From: CAYRPN01 sp964426135
GTDB lineage: Bacteria; Planctomycetota; Phycisphaerae; Phycisphaerales; Phycisphaeraceae
NCBI GenBank assembly: GCA_964426135.1
Contig: CAYRPN010000011.1
Coordinates: 9,603 to 73,602 of the forward strand
DNA: 64,000 bases
Reading direction: 5' to 3'
The notes beneath the pieces are model-generated. The model saw nothing but the letters and a program-made list of their open reading frames with translations. It had not been told where the DNA came from and did not search any database. A program made the translations under genes and the position numbers. This document shows positions 36,448 through 45,713 of the stretch, in pieces. Numbering within the stretch: position 1 is the first letter of the stretch; each line of letters opens with the position of its first letter.

Positions 36448-36630
36448 ACGAAAAGCCTCGGGAAAAGGGCGGGGATTCAGAAGCCGCGGCTGGACAAACA
36501 ACCGGCGTTCGGCCTTGCATTGTAGTGCGCCACGTGCGATTTCGATGCGTGAGTTGAAGGGTTGGATACGCCAAGGATTCCCGGCCAGGTAGCCGCGGCT
36601 ACGTCGCGCCTCGCTACCTATACTCCTTGC

Positions 36631-38637
36631 ATGGGGCATCGCCGGCTCATCACGATCGCTGTGCTTCTCTTGGCGCGAATGGGATTCGCTGCCGACGCGC
36701 CCTCATCTGCCGTCACGCCTTCGATTTCCGGCGCGCCTTCGCCTGCCGACACTCCCGCCGCCGCCGACGAACTCTTCGGCCCGCTCATCGCCCCGATGCA
36801 CATCATCGACGCGCCGCCGGGGCTGGATTCCTTCACCGCCGCCAGCAACCCGACGATTCACGTGCTGCCCGACGGCAAGGCGCTGTGGCTGGGGGTGGAG
36901 CCGCGCGCCAACGTGTGGGCGATCATCGTCTTCTTCTGGCCGGAGCTGACGATAGCGCTGCTGTTGTTGCTGCTGCTGTGGCCGACATGGCGCGTCGGGC
37001 GGGTGATGCGCCGACCGCAGGCCAGGGGCCAGCCGCATTGCCGGCGGTGCAACTACCAACTCACGGGCAACACCTCGGCGACATGCCCGGAATGCGGCTG
37101 CGAGCTGACGCCGCGAAACCAGGTGACCGGCCGATCGCGCAGACGTCGCGCGCTTCCGTCGCTGATTATCGCCACGGTGCTGCTGGCCGGCCTGACCACG
37201 CTGGCGGTCCTGTGGGAAAAGCCCAGCGCGTTCGGATGGTGGACCGTCGAACCCGTGCTGCCGCGCGAAGGCAGCGTCAACGAATGGTTTCACTGGTACA
37301 GCGGGCCTGCGTACCGATGGTGCCAGCGGAACCGCGTGAAACTCTACGGCTGGCTTCCGGGTGATGGCCTGAACGCGGCGCAGCTGTGGGAGGTCGATCT
37401 GCGCGAGCCGAGACGCATGACGCTCGTGCATGAATATGCACTGGAGAACTGGATCTCCGGCGGTGTGCCCGACTCGCCGCGGTTCTGGATCAGGGATGGC
37501 GCGGTCGGCGTTGCCGACAACCGGGGGTGGCGCCTGTACGATCCGGTCGAACGGAAAGTCCGCCTTATCATGCCGTGGCAGGAGTCCCTGATCTCCAACG
37601 GTGAGCTGACCGTCGGCAGGTTCACCGAAGATCGCAGGCTGCTGTTCGACAACAGAACCCTCGAATCGTTCGTTGCCTGGGACACGGCCAGTTGGAAGCC
37701 GCATGTATTCCCCGTTCCCGCGCCGCAAGGCGATCGCCTGGTGGTCACGAAGGCCTCGCTGATCGCCGGAGAGCGCGGCGCGGTGATCGAGTATCACCTG
37801 GCCGGCAAGGAGCGCGACAAAAGGATCATCGGATGGTGGCCCGAAACCGGCGAGCTCCTGCCGATGCCGCCGGAATGGATGGACTACGGATTCGACCGGT
37901 ATGCGTTCGCAAATGAGCGGCGCTATCTCGTCGGTGAGCAGGAGACATGGACGGGCAACGGACAACTCGCATGGGATTTGAAGACAGGCAAGGCGCTGGC
38001 GGAGATCGACGACGTGGGACTGGGGAAGGTCAACGGAGAACGAATTGACCTGGTTCTCATGGCGGTGAGCAAACGGGGAAGCAAGGCGTATCTCATCGGC
38101 CGCAACACCAAGGAGCGCTGGCACGAATGGAACCTGGAGACGGGCGAGGTGACGGCACTTCCACACGCGCCGGCGGGGCGCGATGCGGACGATCTCACGT
38201 GGGTTCGCTCAATCACCGAGGTGCTCGATCCGCCGGTGATGGCGTTTGAGGTCGTGAATGGCTTGAATGGCTGGGGCATTGAAGTGCGTGAACGCGTCCG
38301 TGACAACAAGGTGGACGCTATTCCTACCCCGACACCCGTCGGCTCGTTCTTCCAATGGATCAATTACGACACGTTCGATACCGGCATTACCTTGTCGCCC
38401 GACAAGCGCTTCGTCGTGGTGTGCGGGGATAAACGGTTCCTCTCGGCGACCGCTGGCTCCACCGTCGTCGTCTTCGATCGCCAGAAACGTCAATGGATCG
38501 GCCGCTTCGGCGACGCGACGCATTGCAGCAATTTCCTCGACGCGCGGTGGTCGGATGACGGCCGACTGCTGATCGTGATCGGCGAAGGCGAGACGAACAG
38601 CCGCGTGCTGGTGTTTGATATGGAGCGGTTCAGATAG
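36631..38637 (+). CDS. Membrane protein with CxxC zinc ribbon and long beta-rich C-terminal region
   Basis: 668 residues. A signal-like N-terminus (LITIAVLLLARMGFAA) precedes a membrane helix (AIIVFFWPELTIALLLLLLL), then a zinc ribbon at about residues 137-160 (CRRCNYQLTGN, CPECGCEL), a second helix (ALPSLIIATVLLAGLTTLAV), and about 450 residues of WD40/YncE-like strands (RFWIRDGAVGVADNRGWRLY, ITLSPDKRFVVVCGD). The CxxCxYxLxG...CPECG ribbon is frequent in Phycisphaerae membrane proteins. Function unknown. Confidence 0.8.
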   Translation: MGHRRLITIAVLLLARMGFAADAPSSAVTPSISGAPSPADTPAAADELFGPLIAPMHIIDAPPGLDSFTAASNPTIHVLPDGKALWLGVEPRANVWAIIVFFWPELTIALLLLLLLWPTWRVGRVMRRPQARGQPHCRRCNYQLTGNTSATCPECGCELTPRNQVTGRSRRRRALPSLIIATVLLAGLTTLAVLWEKPSAFGWWTVEPVLPREGSVNEWFHWYSGPAYRWCQRNRVKLYGWLPGDGLNAAQLWEVDLREPRRMTLVHEYALENWISGGVPDSPRFWIRDGAVGVADNRGWRLYDPVERKVRLIMPWQESLISNGELTVGRFTEDRRLLFDNRTLESFVAWDTASWKPHVFPVPAPQGDRLVVTKASLIAGERGAVIEYHLAGKERDKRIIGWWPETGELLPMPPEWMDYGFDRYAFANERRYLVGEQETWTGNGQLAWDLKTGKALAEIDDVGLGKVNGERIDLVLMAVSKRGSKAYLIGRNTKERWHEWNLETGEVTALPHAPAGRDADDLTWVRSITEVLDPPVMAFEVVNGLNGWGIEVRERVRDNKVDAIPTPTPVGSFFQWINYDTFDTGITLSPDKRFVVVCGDKRFLSATAGSTVVVFDRQKRQWIGRFGDATHCSNFLDARWSDDGRLLIVIGEGETNSRVLVFDMERFR

Positions 38638-39200
38638 AGCACCTCAGAAAAGAGTGCGACAACATTCGCGGACCTGTTCACAGCACGCGACGCGAGTGCC
38701 AGGGGCTGCCTTGCGAGCCTTTCAGGTTCCCCATCCTGGCTGCGACGACGCGAGAGCCACGCAAGCCAGTCTTTATCATTCGCACAAAGTTTGGTACAAT
38801 ACCGACATGCTCACGTCCCACCATTGCGGGCCGGCGTTGTCATTGCGCCGGCAGCCTGGATTCCGGTCGCTGCACGTTGAATGCAGATCACTGGCGCCTG
38901 CGGATCGCCTGGCGATGGCGGGCTCTGCGCGGCGTTATCAATGTGGCCGGAAAGTGTCCTACCTTTCTGGCAGTCGATTCGATAAGCATCTGTTCTTGCA
39001 GCGGTTAGCTCGATTTTCAGGCCCCCCGGGGGTCGGTGACCGGCCACTTTGGGGTGGCCGGGATGAACGGCCTGCAATTCGTACAATCCTCGGACTGTTA
39101 CCCTGACGCTGCCGTACACAAGTCTGGGTACGGAACCGAACCGTTCGACCACGCCTGCCTGACTCCTGATCTTTCCAATCTCCCCGCCGAGGTACATGCC
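38638..39200. other. 563-nt intergenic region without a recognised gene
   Basis: It contains a GC hairpin (CCGGCCACTTTGGGGTGGCCGG at 39040-39061, written here in part as GGCCACTTTGGGGTGGCC) and two TACAAT boxes (38794-38799 and 39081-39086) that could be -10 elements, but neither has a matching -35. The open frame across it has no family resemblance. Confidence 0.4.
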
Positions 39201-40445
39201 ATGCGTCACCGTCTTGCCGCGTTTTTGACCGTCACCGCAATCTCCGCCAGCGCCTTTGCCGCGGGCAACTGGCCGACGTGGCGCGGGCCCAATCGCGACG
39301 ACATTTCGCCGGAGAAGGGGCTGCTGAAGGAGTGGCCGGCAGAGGGGCCGAAGATGGTGTGGATGTTCGACAAGGCGGGCATCGGGTACAGCGGGTACTC
39401 GATCGTGGGCGATCGGCTGTACACGATGGGCGGGCGCGACGATGTGGAGCAACTCATCTGTGTGGACACAACCAAGGGCGCCGAGGCCTGGAAGGCGGAC
39501 ATCGGCAAAGTGCTGAACAACAACTGGGGCGATGGGCCGCGCGGCACGCCCGCGGTCGATGGTGACATGGTTTACGCGCTGGGCGGGCAGGGCACGCTGA
39601 TCGCGGCATCGACGAAGGACGGCAAGATCGCCTGGCAGAAGTCGCTGACCAAAGACCTGGGCGGGGGCACGCCGGGCTGGGGCTACACCGAGAGCGTGCT
39701 GGTTGATGGCGACAAAGTCCTCTGCACGCCCGGCGGCAAAAAGGGCGCGGTGGCGGCGCTCGACAAGAAGACCGGCGATGTGAAGTGGCAAAGCAGCGAG
39801 TTCACCGACGGCGCGCAGTATGCCTCGATCATCGCGATCGAGTACGGCGGCAAACGGCAGTATGTGCAGCTGACGATGAAGACGCTGGTGGGCCTCGATG
39901 CGGAGACGGGCAAGGTGCTGTGGAAATCGAGCTGGCCCGGGGCGACGGCGGTGATCCCGACGCCGATCTTCAAGGACGGTCACGTCTACATCAGCAGCGG
40001 CTACGGCGTGGGATGCAAGCTGGTGAAACTCGGCGACGGTGGCGCGACCGATGTGTACGCCAACAAGAACATGACCAACCACCACGGCGGCGTCATCCTC
40101 GTGGGCGATCACCTCTACGGCTACTCCGACGGCAAGGGCTGGGTGTGCCAGGATTTCAAGACCGGCGACATCGTGTGGAACGAAAAGAGCAAGCTCGGCA
40201 AAGGCGCGGTGGCGTACGCCGACGGCATGCTGTACTGCGTGGATGAAGGCAGCGGCACGGTGGCGCTGATCGAGGCGTCGCCCAAGGGCTGGAGCGAGAA
40301 GGGCCGGTTCAAGCTGAGCCCACAGACCAAGCTGCGCAAGCCCTCGGGCCGGGTGTGGACGCATCCGGTGATCACGGACGGCCGGCTGTATCTTCGCGAT
40401 CAGGAGCTGGTGTACTGCTTTGATGTGAAGGACAAGCGCAACTGA
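39201..40445 (+). CDS. Secreted PQQ-type beta-propeller protein
   Basis: 414 residues from the ATG at 39201, which begins a signal peptide (MRHRLAAFLTVTAISASAFA). Propeller blades of the BamB/PQQ-repeat type recur: GNWPTWRGPNRDDISPEKGL (a very common planctomycete opening), TPAVDGDMVYALGGQGTLIA, AALDKKTGDVKWQSS, VGLDAETGKVLWKSSWPGAT, PTPIFKDGHVYISSGYG, HPVITDGRLYLRDQELVYCF. It is probably periplasmic. There is no evidence that it binds PQQ or is an enzyme. A strong hairpin follows. Confidence 0.9.
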   Translation: MRHRLAAFLTVTAISASAFAAGNWPTWRGPNRDDISPEKGLLKEWPAEGPKMVWMFDKAGIGYSGYSIVGDRLYTMGGRDDVEQLICVDTTKGAEAWKADIGKVLNNNWGDGPRGTPAVDGDMVYALGGQGTLIAASTKDGKIAWQKSLTKDLGGGTPGWGYTESVLVDGDKVLCTPGGKKGAVAALDKKTGDVKWQSSEFTDGAQYASIIAIEYGGKRQYVQLTMKTLVGLDAETGKVLWKSSWPGATAVIPTPIFKDGHVYISSGYGVGCKLVKLGDGGATDVYANKNMTNHHGGVILVGDHLYGYSDGKGWVCQDFKTGDIVWNEKSKLGKGAVAYADGMLYCVDEGSGTVALIEASPKGWSEKGRFKLSPQTKLRKPSGRVWTHPVITDGRLYLRDQELVYCFDVKDKRN

Positions 40446-40462
40446 GTTGCGTTCGTTTCGAC

Positions 40463-40505
40463 GCTTTCCCCCGGCGTGTCCGCATGGGATACGCCGGGGG
40501 AAAGC
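40463..40505 (+). terminator. Strong 15-bp hairpin after the propeller gene
   Basis: GCTTTCCCCCGGCGT at 40463-40477 pairs perfectly with 40491-40505. The stem itself ends with GGGGGAAAGC rather than a T run, so termination is likely but not textbook. Confidence 0.6.
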
Positions 40506-40666
40506 AATGAAGGGGCACACTTCTTGCCGGGGCACTCAACCATCATGATGTTTCGCGGCGCGGCGGCATCCGTCTGCGGCGGTCTGTTCCGGTTGTGGCA
40601 CGTGGGCAATTCAGCCATCGCTGGGGGAACAGAAAAACATTGACGCGACGTTTGCATCGCGTGTTG

Positions 40667-40695
40667 ACATATCGTTTTCTTTGCCATGTAGGCGT
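40667..40695 (+). promoter_or_regulatory. Possible sigma-70 promoter of the pilus cluster
   Basis: A perfect TTGACA at 40667 is followed after 17 bases by TGTAGG, a weak -10 (3 of 6). It lies about 235 bases upstream of the pilin start, leaving a long leader that contains the hairpin GCCGGCGCGTTGCCGGC (about 40824-40841). Only the -35 match is good. Confidence 0.3.
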
Positions 40696-40929
40696 TGACG
40701 CGGCGACGAACCGCGGCGACGCGAACATGAAGTCTTCGCGGACGCCGGTCGATAGAAGCGGTGGACGACGCCGACGGAGGCGCGGACACGGGGCGGTCGC
40801 GAAAAGGAAAGAAAAATGTCGCTTGCCGGCGCGTTGCCGGCAGGCAAAGACCTCGACATTCGACGGGTCGCGTTGGCCCGCACGGACGAAAGGGTTGGTT
40901 GGGTTGGCCTCTTTGCAAGGAGAAAGCAC

Positions 40930-41409
40930 ATGAAGTTCACGAACCGAGTCAAGCAGGGATTTACGCTGGTTGAAATCTTGATCGTGGTGGTCATCCTCGG
41001 CATCCTCGCCGCGATCGTGATCCCGCAGTTCACGAACGCCAGCGAGACGGCTCGCGGATCGAGCCTGCAGACGCAGCTCTCGACGATCCGCAGCCAACTG
41101 GAGCTCTACCAGGTGCAGCACAACGGCGACTATCCGACGCTGGCTCAGCTGCAGGCGAGCTGGGGCGTGATGACGAACAAGACGACCGTGGCCGGCGTGA
41201 TCGACAACACGAACGGTGACTTCGGCCCGTACCTGCAGCAGCCCCCGAAGAACGCGTTTGAGAACAGCGCGACGGTGGTTGACGCGGGTTCCGCCGCCGC
41301 CGCCGCGGGTTGGACCTACGACGAAGACACCGGCACCGTCAAGGCCGTCTGCCCGGCCGCCAAGGCGACCGAACTGGGCCTGACCACGACCGACGTGGAA
41401 ACGTACTAA
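40930..41409 (+). CDS. Major type IV pilin / type II pseudopilin (PilA/GspG-like)
   Basis: 159 residues; AAGGAG lies 8 bases before the ATG. A prepilin peptide is clear: a short basic leader, cleavage after KQG, then FTLVEILIVVVILGILAAIV with the conserved Glu at mature position 5. The rest (LQTQLSTIRSQLELYQVQHN, GDYPTLAQL, FGPYLQQPPKNAF) resembles GspG-type pilins. It has only one Cys, so no disulfide loop. Its own terminator and first position suggest high expression as the main fibre subunit. Confidence 0.93.
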   Translation: MKFTNRVKQGFTLVEILIVVVILGILAAIVIPQFTNASETARGSSLQTQLSTIRSQLELYQVQHNGDYPTLAQLQASWGVMTNKTTVAGVIDNTNGDFGPYLQQPPKNAFENSATVVDAGSAAAAAGWTYDEDTGTVKAVCPAAKATELGLTTTDVETY

Positions 41410-41428
41410 TCCCACCTTCGCAAGCAAG

Positions 41429-41463
41429 ATCACCCCGGCCTGACGGCTGGGGTGATTTTTTTT
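41429..41463 (+). terminator. Rho-independent terminator after the pilin gene
   Basis: ATCACCCCGGCC-TGA-CGGCTGGGGTGAT followed by eight or nine T. It would partly separate pilin expression from the downstream genes. Confidence 0.88.
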
Positions 41464-41532
41464 CAGGTTAGCGGGGCGAATGGCGGGAGTGAATATTTTC
41501 GCGGCAAGCCAACTCGGAGCCGGAGAACTTTT

Positions 41533-41668
41533 CGGGTGGCTGGGGCTGAAGGCTTGGCGCAAGCCCCGGCCCAGTGAACCTTGCTCCACCGAGTCACCGT
41601 TTCTGCGTCCTTCCAATGTTCTCGCGCCCAGCCGGGGCTCGCGCCGAGCCTTCAGCCCCAGCCACCCG
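41533..41668. repeat. 136-nt element with 38-bp inverted ends
   Basis: CGGGTGGCTGGGGCTGAAGG and on (41533-41570) faces its complement at 41631-41668, with two mismatches in 38. It stands between the pilin terminator and the next gene and takes up a third of the 420-nt gap. Confidence 0.8.
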
Positions 41669-41829
41669 ACGCGGTGAGCGATGGGCGGCACATGCTTGGC
41701 CGCGGCTCGGCCGGAGCTTCCCCCTCAGTCGATCCGGGCGAGCACCACAGTCGCCTCCCGATCTGGTCGATGACATGTTTGAGTGTTCAGGCGCGCCGTG
41801 TCGCGCCGCCAACTGGCAGGAGATTCCCC

Positions 41830-42102
41830 ATGAAATCGCTTCGTTATCTGAACACCGTGTTGACTGTGATTGCGGTGCTGCTGGGCCTGAATCTGTGGAC
41901 GGCCTGGATGGGCCAGTCTGCCGCGCCCGCGTTCGAGTCGCGCGCCATCGCGGCCGAGAACGAAGGCCTGGCGAACGCCGGCGCTCAGCGCACGCAGATG
42001 ATCGATCAGCTCAAGCGGCTCGTGCAGCGCGTTGAGGAACAGACCGCGCTGCTCAAGAGCGGAACCGTCAAGGTGAAGGTGGATGCGGCGGAGAAGAAGT
42101 GA
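41830..42102 (+). CDS. Small single-helix membrane protein in the pilus cluster
   Basis: 90 residues; AGGAG lies 8 bases upstream of the ATG. One N-terminal membrane helix (YLNTVLTVIAVLLGLNLWTA) is followed by a soluble coiled-coil-like tail (MIDQLKRLVQRVEEQTALLK). No family is recognised. Its position between pilin and pseudopilin genes suggests a structural or assembly role in the same machine. Confidence 0.75.
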   Translation: MKSLRYLNTVLTVIAVLLGLNLWTAWMGQSAAPAFESRAIAAENEGLANAGAQRTQMIDQLKRLVQRVEEQTALLKSGTVKVKVDAAEKK

Positions 42103-42109
42103 GCGGGAA

Positions 42110-42215
42110 GCGGGAAGCCGTTAGCCGTTAGCCATTAGCTCAAAGCCATCAGCCAGAACCTGTGTTCTTTGGCGAACGGGTCACCGCCGATAGCTGACAA
42201 CTGATAGCTCAAAGC
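42110..42215. repeat. AGCCGTTAGCCATTAGCTCAAAG-type tract
   Basis: Short related units (AGCCGTTAGCC, ATTAGCTCAAAGCC, GATAGCTGACAACTGATAGC, CTCAAAGCTCC) upstream of the pseudopilin gene; another microsatellite-like class. Confidence 0.6.
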
Positions 42216-42247
42216 TCCAAGCACCGTCGGAGGCAGAGGGTTTTCAC

Positions 42248-42763
42248 ATGCCGATGCGAACGAACAACGCCTTCACGCTGGTCGAAGTGCTGATCACCGT
42301 CGCGATCATCGGCATCGCGGCCGGCGTGGTCGTGCCGGTGCTCTCGAACACCAACTCGCTGACCATCCAGGCGGCGGGGCGGCACGTGATCGCGGACCTG
42401 CTTTTCGCTCAGAACGATGCCGTGGCGCAGCAGAAGATTCGTCGCGTGGTCTTCGACCCGACCAACCATCGCTACAAGGTCACCAAGCCCGATGGTTCGA
42501 CGCTGGGAGTTTCGTGGATGGGCGGCGATGCGGCGACGGGCAACTACGAGGTGGATCTGCGCGACGACGAGCGATTCCGCGGCGTGCGGATGGAGAACGT
42601 GAACTTCGGCGACAACCAGACGATCGAGTTCGACGTGCTGGGCGGTCCCGACAAGGGCGGGAGCGTGGATCTGGTGAACGGAAACTTCCGGTACCGCGTG
42701 AACGTGGCGCCGATCACGGGCCGCGTGACGATCGCGCCGGTGACGGCCACGGTGACGCCGTGA
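42248..42763 (+). CDS. Minor pseudopilin (GspH/FimT-like)
   Basis: 171 residues; a second ATG two codons on is equally possible. The prepilin motif is AFTLVEVLITVAIIGIAAGV, with Ala before Phe in place of the usual Gly at the cleavage site. GspH-like features follow: AAGRHVIADLLFAQNDAVAQ and VVFDPTNHRYKVT. Such minor subunits prime fibre assembly. It lies 18 bases upstream of pilM. Confidence 0.88.
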   Translation: MPMRTNNAFTLVEVLITVAIIGIAAGVVVPVLSNTNSLTIQAAGRHVIADLLFAQNDAVAQQKIRRVVFDPTNHRYKVTKPDGSTLGVSWMGGDAATGNYEVDLRDDERFRGVRMENVNFGDNQTIEFDVLGGPDKGGSVDLVNGNFRYRVNVAPITGRVTIAPVTATVTP

Positions 42764-42781
42764 CATCGATAGGAGGCTGAC

Positions 42782-43888
42782 GTGTTTGGAAGGAATCATT
42801 CAGGGAATCCGATCGGCATTGCGCTGGGCAGCCGGGGCATCCGAGCGGTGCAGACATCGCAGGTCGGGGGCATCATCCGTGCGACCGCCGGCGCCGCGGT
42901 GGCGCTGCCTTCGGATGTGGCCGCGTCCGGTCCGGATCGGCGCCGCGCCGAGGCGGACGCGTTGCTGCGGGTGCTCAGCGCCGGACGATTCTCCGGTCGC
43001 CGCGCGGTGGTCACACTTCCCGCTTCGGTCACGCAATACAAGAGTCTTCGGGTGCCGCCGATGCCGCCGAACGAACTGCGCGAAGTGGTGCAGTTCGAAG
43101 CGACGGGTCGGCTGGGCTTCTCGGCGGATTCGGCAATCCAGTACTACGACGCGGGCGAGATTCGCCAGGGCGAGGAAGTGCGGCAGGAAGTCATCGTCCT
43201 CGCCGCCGGTCGGCAGACCATCGACGAATACGTGCAACTGCTCACGTCATGCGGCGTTGATCCGGTGGCCATTGACGCCATTCCCAGCGCGCTGGCGCGA
43301 TGGTCGAACTCATCGTCCGGCCGCGCCGCGGATCACGTGCAGTTCGTCGTTGATGTGGGCACGAGCGGGACCAATGTGCTGATCGCCCGCGCAGGTCGCG
43401 TGATGTTCTTCAAATCGATCGACATCGGCAGTCGTCGGATGGACGAAGTGGTGTCGCAGCAGCTTCACGTTCCGCTGCCCGAGGTATCGGCGCTGCGGGC
43501 GCAGCGTCTGGCAGCGATCGGCGCCGGGGCTTCGAACGCGAGCGGTCCGGGCAGCCAGGTGGCGCAGGCCGTGGAAGCCGCGCTGCGGCCGACCATGACG
43601 GACCTGGCGCGCGAGGTGGCCCTGTGCGCCCGATACCACAGCATGACTTTCCGTGGTTGTCGACCTGCCGGCACCCTGGTCACCGGCGAAGGCGGCGGCG
43701 ATCCGCTGCTGCTGGAAACGCTTGCCAACGAAGGCGGCCTGACGCTGCTGGCACCGGAGGCGTACCCCAGGGTTGATCTGGTGGCGTTGGACGAAACGGT
43801 GCTGGCGGTGGCGCCGGCGTCGACGTGGTCCGTGCCGGTGGGCCTTTCGATCCGCGCCGAACAGGCGGCCAAGCGAGGTGCGGCATGA
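42782..43888 (+). CDS. pilM: Type IV pilus assembly protein PilM
   Basis: 368 residues, GTG start with AGGAGG seven bases upstream. This is the actin-like cytoplasmic ATPase that joins the inner-membrane PilN/PilO complex. Visible parts: IGIALGSRGIRAVQTSQ (first phosphate loop), VTLPASVTQYKSLRVPPMPP, REVVQFEATGRLGFSADSAI, and VVDVGTSGTNVLIARAGRVM (second phosphate loop). The stop overlaps the pilN ATG by four bases. Confidence 0.9.
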   Translation: MFGRNHSGNPIGIALGSRGIRAVQTSQVGGIIRATAGAAVALPSDVAASGPDRRRAEADALLRVLSAGRFSGRRAVVTLPASVTQYKSLRVPPMPPNELREVVQFEATGRLGFSADSAIQYYDAGEIRQGEEVRQEVIVLAAGRQTIDEYVQLLTSCGVDPVAIDAIPSALARWSNSSSGRAADHVQFVVDVGTSGTNVLIARAGRVMFFKSIDIGSRRMDEVVSQQLHVPLPEVSALRAQRLAAIGAGASNASGPGSQVAQAVEAALRPTMTDLAREVALCARYHSMTFRGCRPAGTLVTGEGGGDPLLLETLANEGGLTLLAPEAYPRVDLVALDETVLAVAPASTWSVPVGLSIRAEQAAKRGAA

Positions 43889-44574
43889 ACGAGATCAATT
43901 TCCTTCCCGAGTCCTTTTATCGCCAGCGCGCCCGTCGACGTCGCGTGTGGCGACACGCGCTGGCGCTGACGCTGGTCGCCGCCGGTCTGATCACCTGGGG
44001 TGTGCTGGGGGATCGTTCCCTGCAAAGCCTGCGAAGTTTCGCCCGCCAGATCGAAACCGAGGGCGAGGCTGCGCACGAGCAGGTGAAGGAAGTCGTCCGG
44101 CTGCAAGGTGAGTTCCTGAAACTCGCCAAGACGCTGGCTGTTCAGCGCGATGTGGCGCTGCCGGTGTCGTGCAGCAAGCTGGTCGCGACGATCACCCACC
44201 TGATGCCGGCGACGGTGGTGCTTACCGACCTGAACATGGATGCCGCCCGGCCGACGCCGACGCAGAAGGCGCCCGAGGCGGACAAGAAGGGCAAGAAGGC
44301 CGCTCCGAAAAAAGGAGCGGCGCCCGTCGCGGCTCCGAAGACCGACACGATGCGCATCGAACTGAAGGGCCTGAGCCCCGATGACGCACGCATCGCCGAT
44401 TTCGTCGGCCGACTGACCGACTGCCCCGCGTTCACGAATGTCAAGCTCGAATACGCCCGAGTGGCGGAGATCGAAGGCATGACCGGCCGGCAGTTCCGCG
44501 TCAGCCTGATGGTGCGGCTCGACCGCGACTACCTCCCCCTCGATGCCAGGAAGGACTTGGCCCATGCGGATTGA
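43885..44574 (+). CDS. pilN: PilN-like inner-membrane protein
   Basis: 229 residues, ATGA-coupled to pilM. The start MNEINFLPESFYRQRARRRR is the PilN signature that binds PilM, followed by one membrane helix (HALALTLVAAGLITWGVLGD), a coiled coil, and a periplasmic ferredoxin-like domain (VVLTDLNMDAARP, MRIELKGLSPDDARIADFVG). A Lys/Ala/Pro-rich loop (KKGKKAAPKKGAAP) interrupts that domain. It overlaps the next gene by 11 bases. Confidence 0.88.
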   Translation: MNEINFLPESFYRQRARRRRVWRHALALTLVAAGLITWGVLGDRSLQSLRSFARQIETEGEAAHEQVKEVVRLQGEFLKLAKTLAVQRDVALPVSCSKLVATITHLMPATVVLTDLNMDAARPTPTQKAPEADKKGKKAAPKKGAAPVAAPKTDTMRIELKGLSPDDARIADFVGRLTDCPAFTNVKLEYARVAEIEGMTGRQFRVSLMVRLDRDYLPLDARKDLAHAD

Positions 44575-45112
44575 GAAAGACCAGATTCGCAGCGTGATCA
44601 TCCTGCTCGCCATGGCGGCCGGGTTTTATTTCGTCGGCTGGCGACCGCAGCAGGCGGAGCGCGCGGAGCTGAACGCCCGCGTGCAGAACACGCAGGAGCA
44701 GCTCGGCGTGAACCGCCAGGGTGTCTCCAACCTCAGCGAGCTGCGCCGCCTCGTCGAACAGATGAGCGAACAGGCGCTGACCTCGCACGAGGCGGTGCCC
44801 ACCTCCACGGAACTGGCGGATCTGCTTCGCAGCCTCACCAACGAACTGCAGACGCAGCGCATGATCGAACCGGAGATCGAAACGGAAGCGATCATCGCCG
44901 GCGAGGACTTCAATGTGATTCCGCTCTCGCTGCACTTCCGCGGATCGTTTGAGGGACTGGCGGGTTTCCTGCGCAAGGTCGAATCACTGCCCCGGCTGAT
45001 CCGGATTCACAAGCTGCACATCGACGCGGCGCCGACCAAGCCTGGCGAGCCCATCGAGGTCAGCCTTCAGATGACCACCTTCTCGACGTTTGAGACGAGC
45101 AAGAAGCCATGA
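44564..45112 (+). CDS. pilO: PilO-like inner-membrane protein
   Basis: 182 residues. Short cytoplasmic end, one membrane helix (IRSVIILLAMAAGFYFVGWR), a coiled coil (ERAELNARVQNTQEQLGVNR), then a PilO-type ferredoxin-like domain (IPLSLHFRGSFEGLAGFLRK, VESLPRLIRIHKLHID). PilN and PilO form the alignment complex. AGGAAGGA precedes the ATG. Four-base overlap with the next gene. Confidence 0.88.
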   Translation: MRIEKDQIRSVIILLAMAAGFYFVGWRPQQAERAELNARVQNTQEQLGVNRQGVSNLSELRRLVEQMSEQALTSHEAVPTSTELADLLRSLTNELQTQRMIEPEIETEAIIAGEDFNVIPLSLHFRGSFEGLAGFLRKVESLPRLIRIHKLHIDAAPTKPGEPIEVSLQMTTFSTFETSKKP

Positions 45113-45678
45113 AAACGAAGCTGAAACAACTGTGGGCGCGGATGACGGCCGATAAGAAGCGGTTCGGCGCGATGGCGGCGCTGCTGGGTGTCGCGCTGCT
45201 GATGTGGGGCCGGCTGCTGCTGAAGGACGTGCCTCGCAGTGTCGTGGCCGACCCGAAGGAGAAGGAAAGTTCGATCGCCCAGTTCGTGCTTCCCAAGCGG
45301 GCGGTGGTTTACGTGGATCTGCCGGACCAGGCCGCCCGGGATCCCTTCGCGATGGACCCCGCCGCGTTCGGTCAGGTGGAAAAACCGAAAACTGTTATCG
45401 CCACGCCAAACTCAGTCCCCGAAAAGTCCGAAGAAGAGAAACGGGCCGCTGTGGAGTCGGCTCTGAAAGGCCTGAAGTTGCGCTCGACCATCCTCGGCGC
45501 GCAGCCGCATGCCTTGATCAACGATCGCATCCTGACCCTCGGTGGTGAACCGGTCCCCAGTTTCACCATCACGAAGATCACGGAGCGAAGCGTGACCCTG
45601 GAGCACGCCGAAACGAAGTACGAGTTCGAGTTGAAGATGAACTCCCCCGACAGCAGTGGAAAGTCCGGCAACAGGTGA
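45109..45678 (+). CDS. pilP: PilP/GspC-like protein
   Basis: 189 residues, ATGA-coupled to pilO. It has a membrane helix (AMAALLGVALLMWGRLLL), a proline-rich link with ARDPFAMDP, and a C-terminal HR-type beta domain: LKGLKLRSTILGAQPHALIN, LTLGGEPVPSFTITKITERS. No lipobox is present, unlike classical PilP lipoproteins, so it is closer to GspC in anchoring. It should link the inner-membrane complex to the secretin encoded next. Confidence 0.82.
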   Translation: MKTKLKQLWARMTADKKRFGAMAALLGVALLMWGRLLLKDVPRSVVADPKEKESSIAQFVLPKRAVVYVDLPDQAARDPFAMDPAAFGQVEKPKTVIATPNSVPEKSEEEKRAAVESALKGLKLRSTILGAQPHALINDRILTLGGEPVPSFTITKITERSVTLEHAETKYEFELKMNSPDSSGKSGNR

Positions 45679-45713
45679 ATCCCCAACTGGTGAGGCAATC
45701 GAAAGGAGCCCCC

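Noticed and set aside
38638..39200. 163-codon frame in the space before the propeller gene
   Set aside because: No ribosome site, no family match, and it runs into the leader of the propeller gene in another frame.
40594..40612. Possible sigma-54 promoter (TGGCACG) upstream of the pilin
   Set aside because: The -24 half fits, but there is no TTGC at the required distance.
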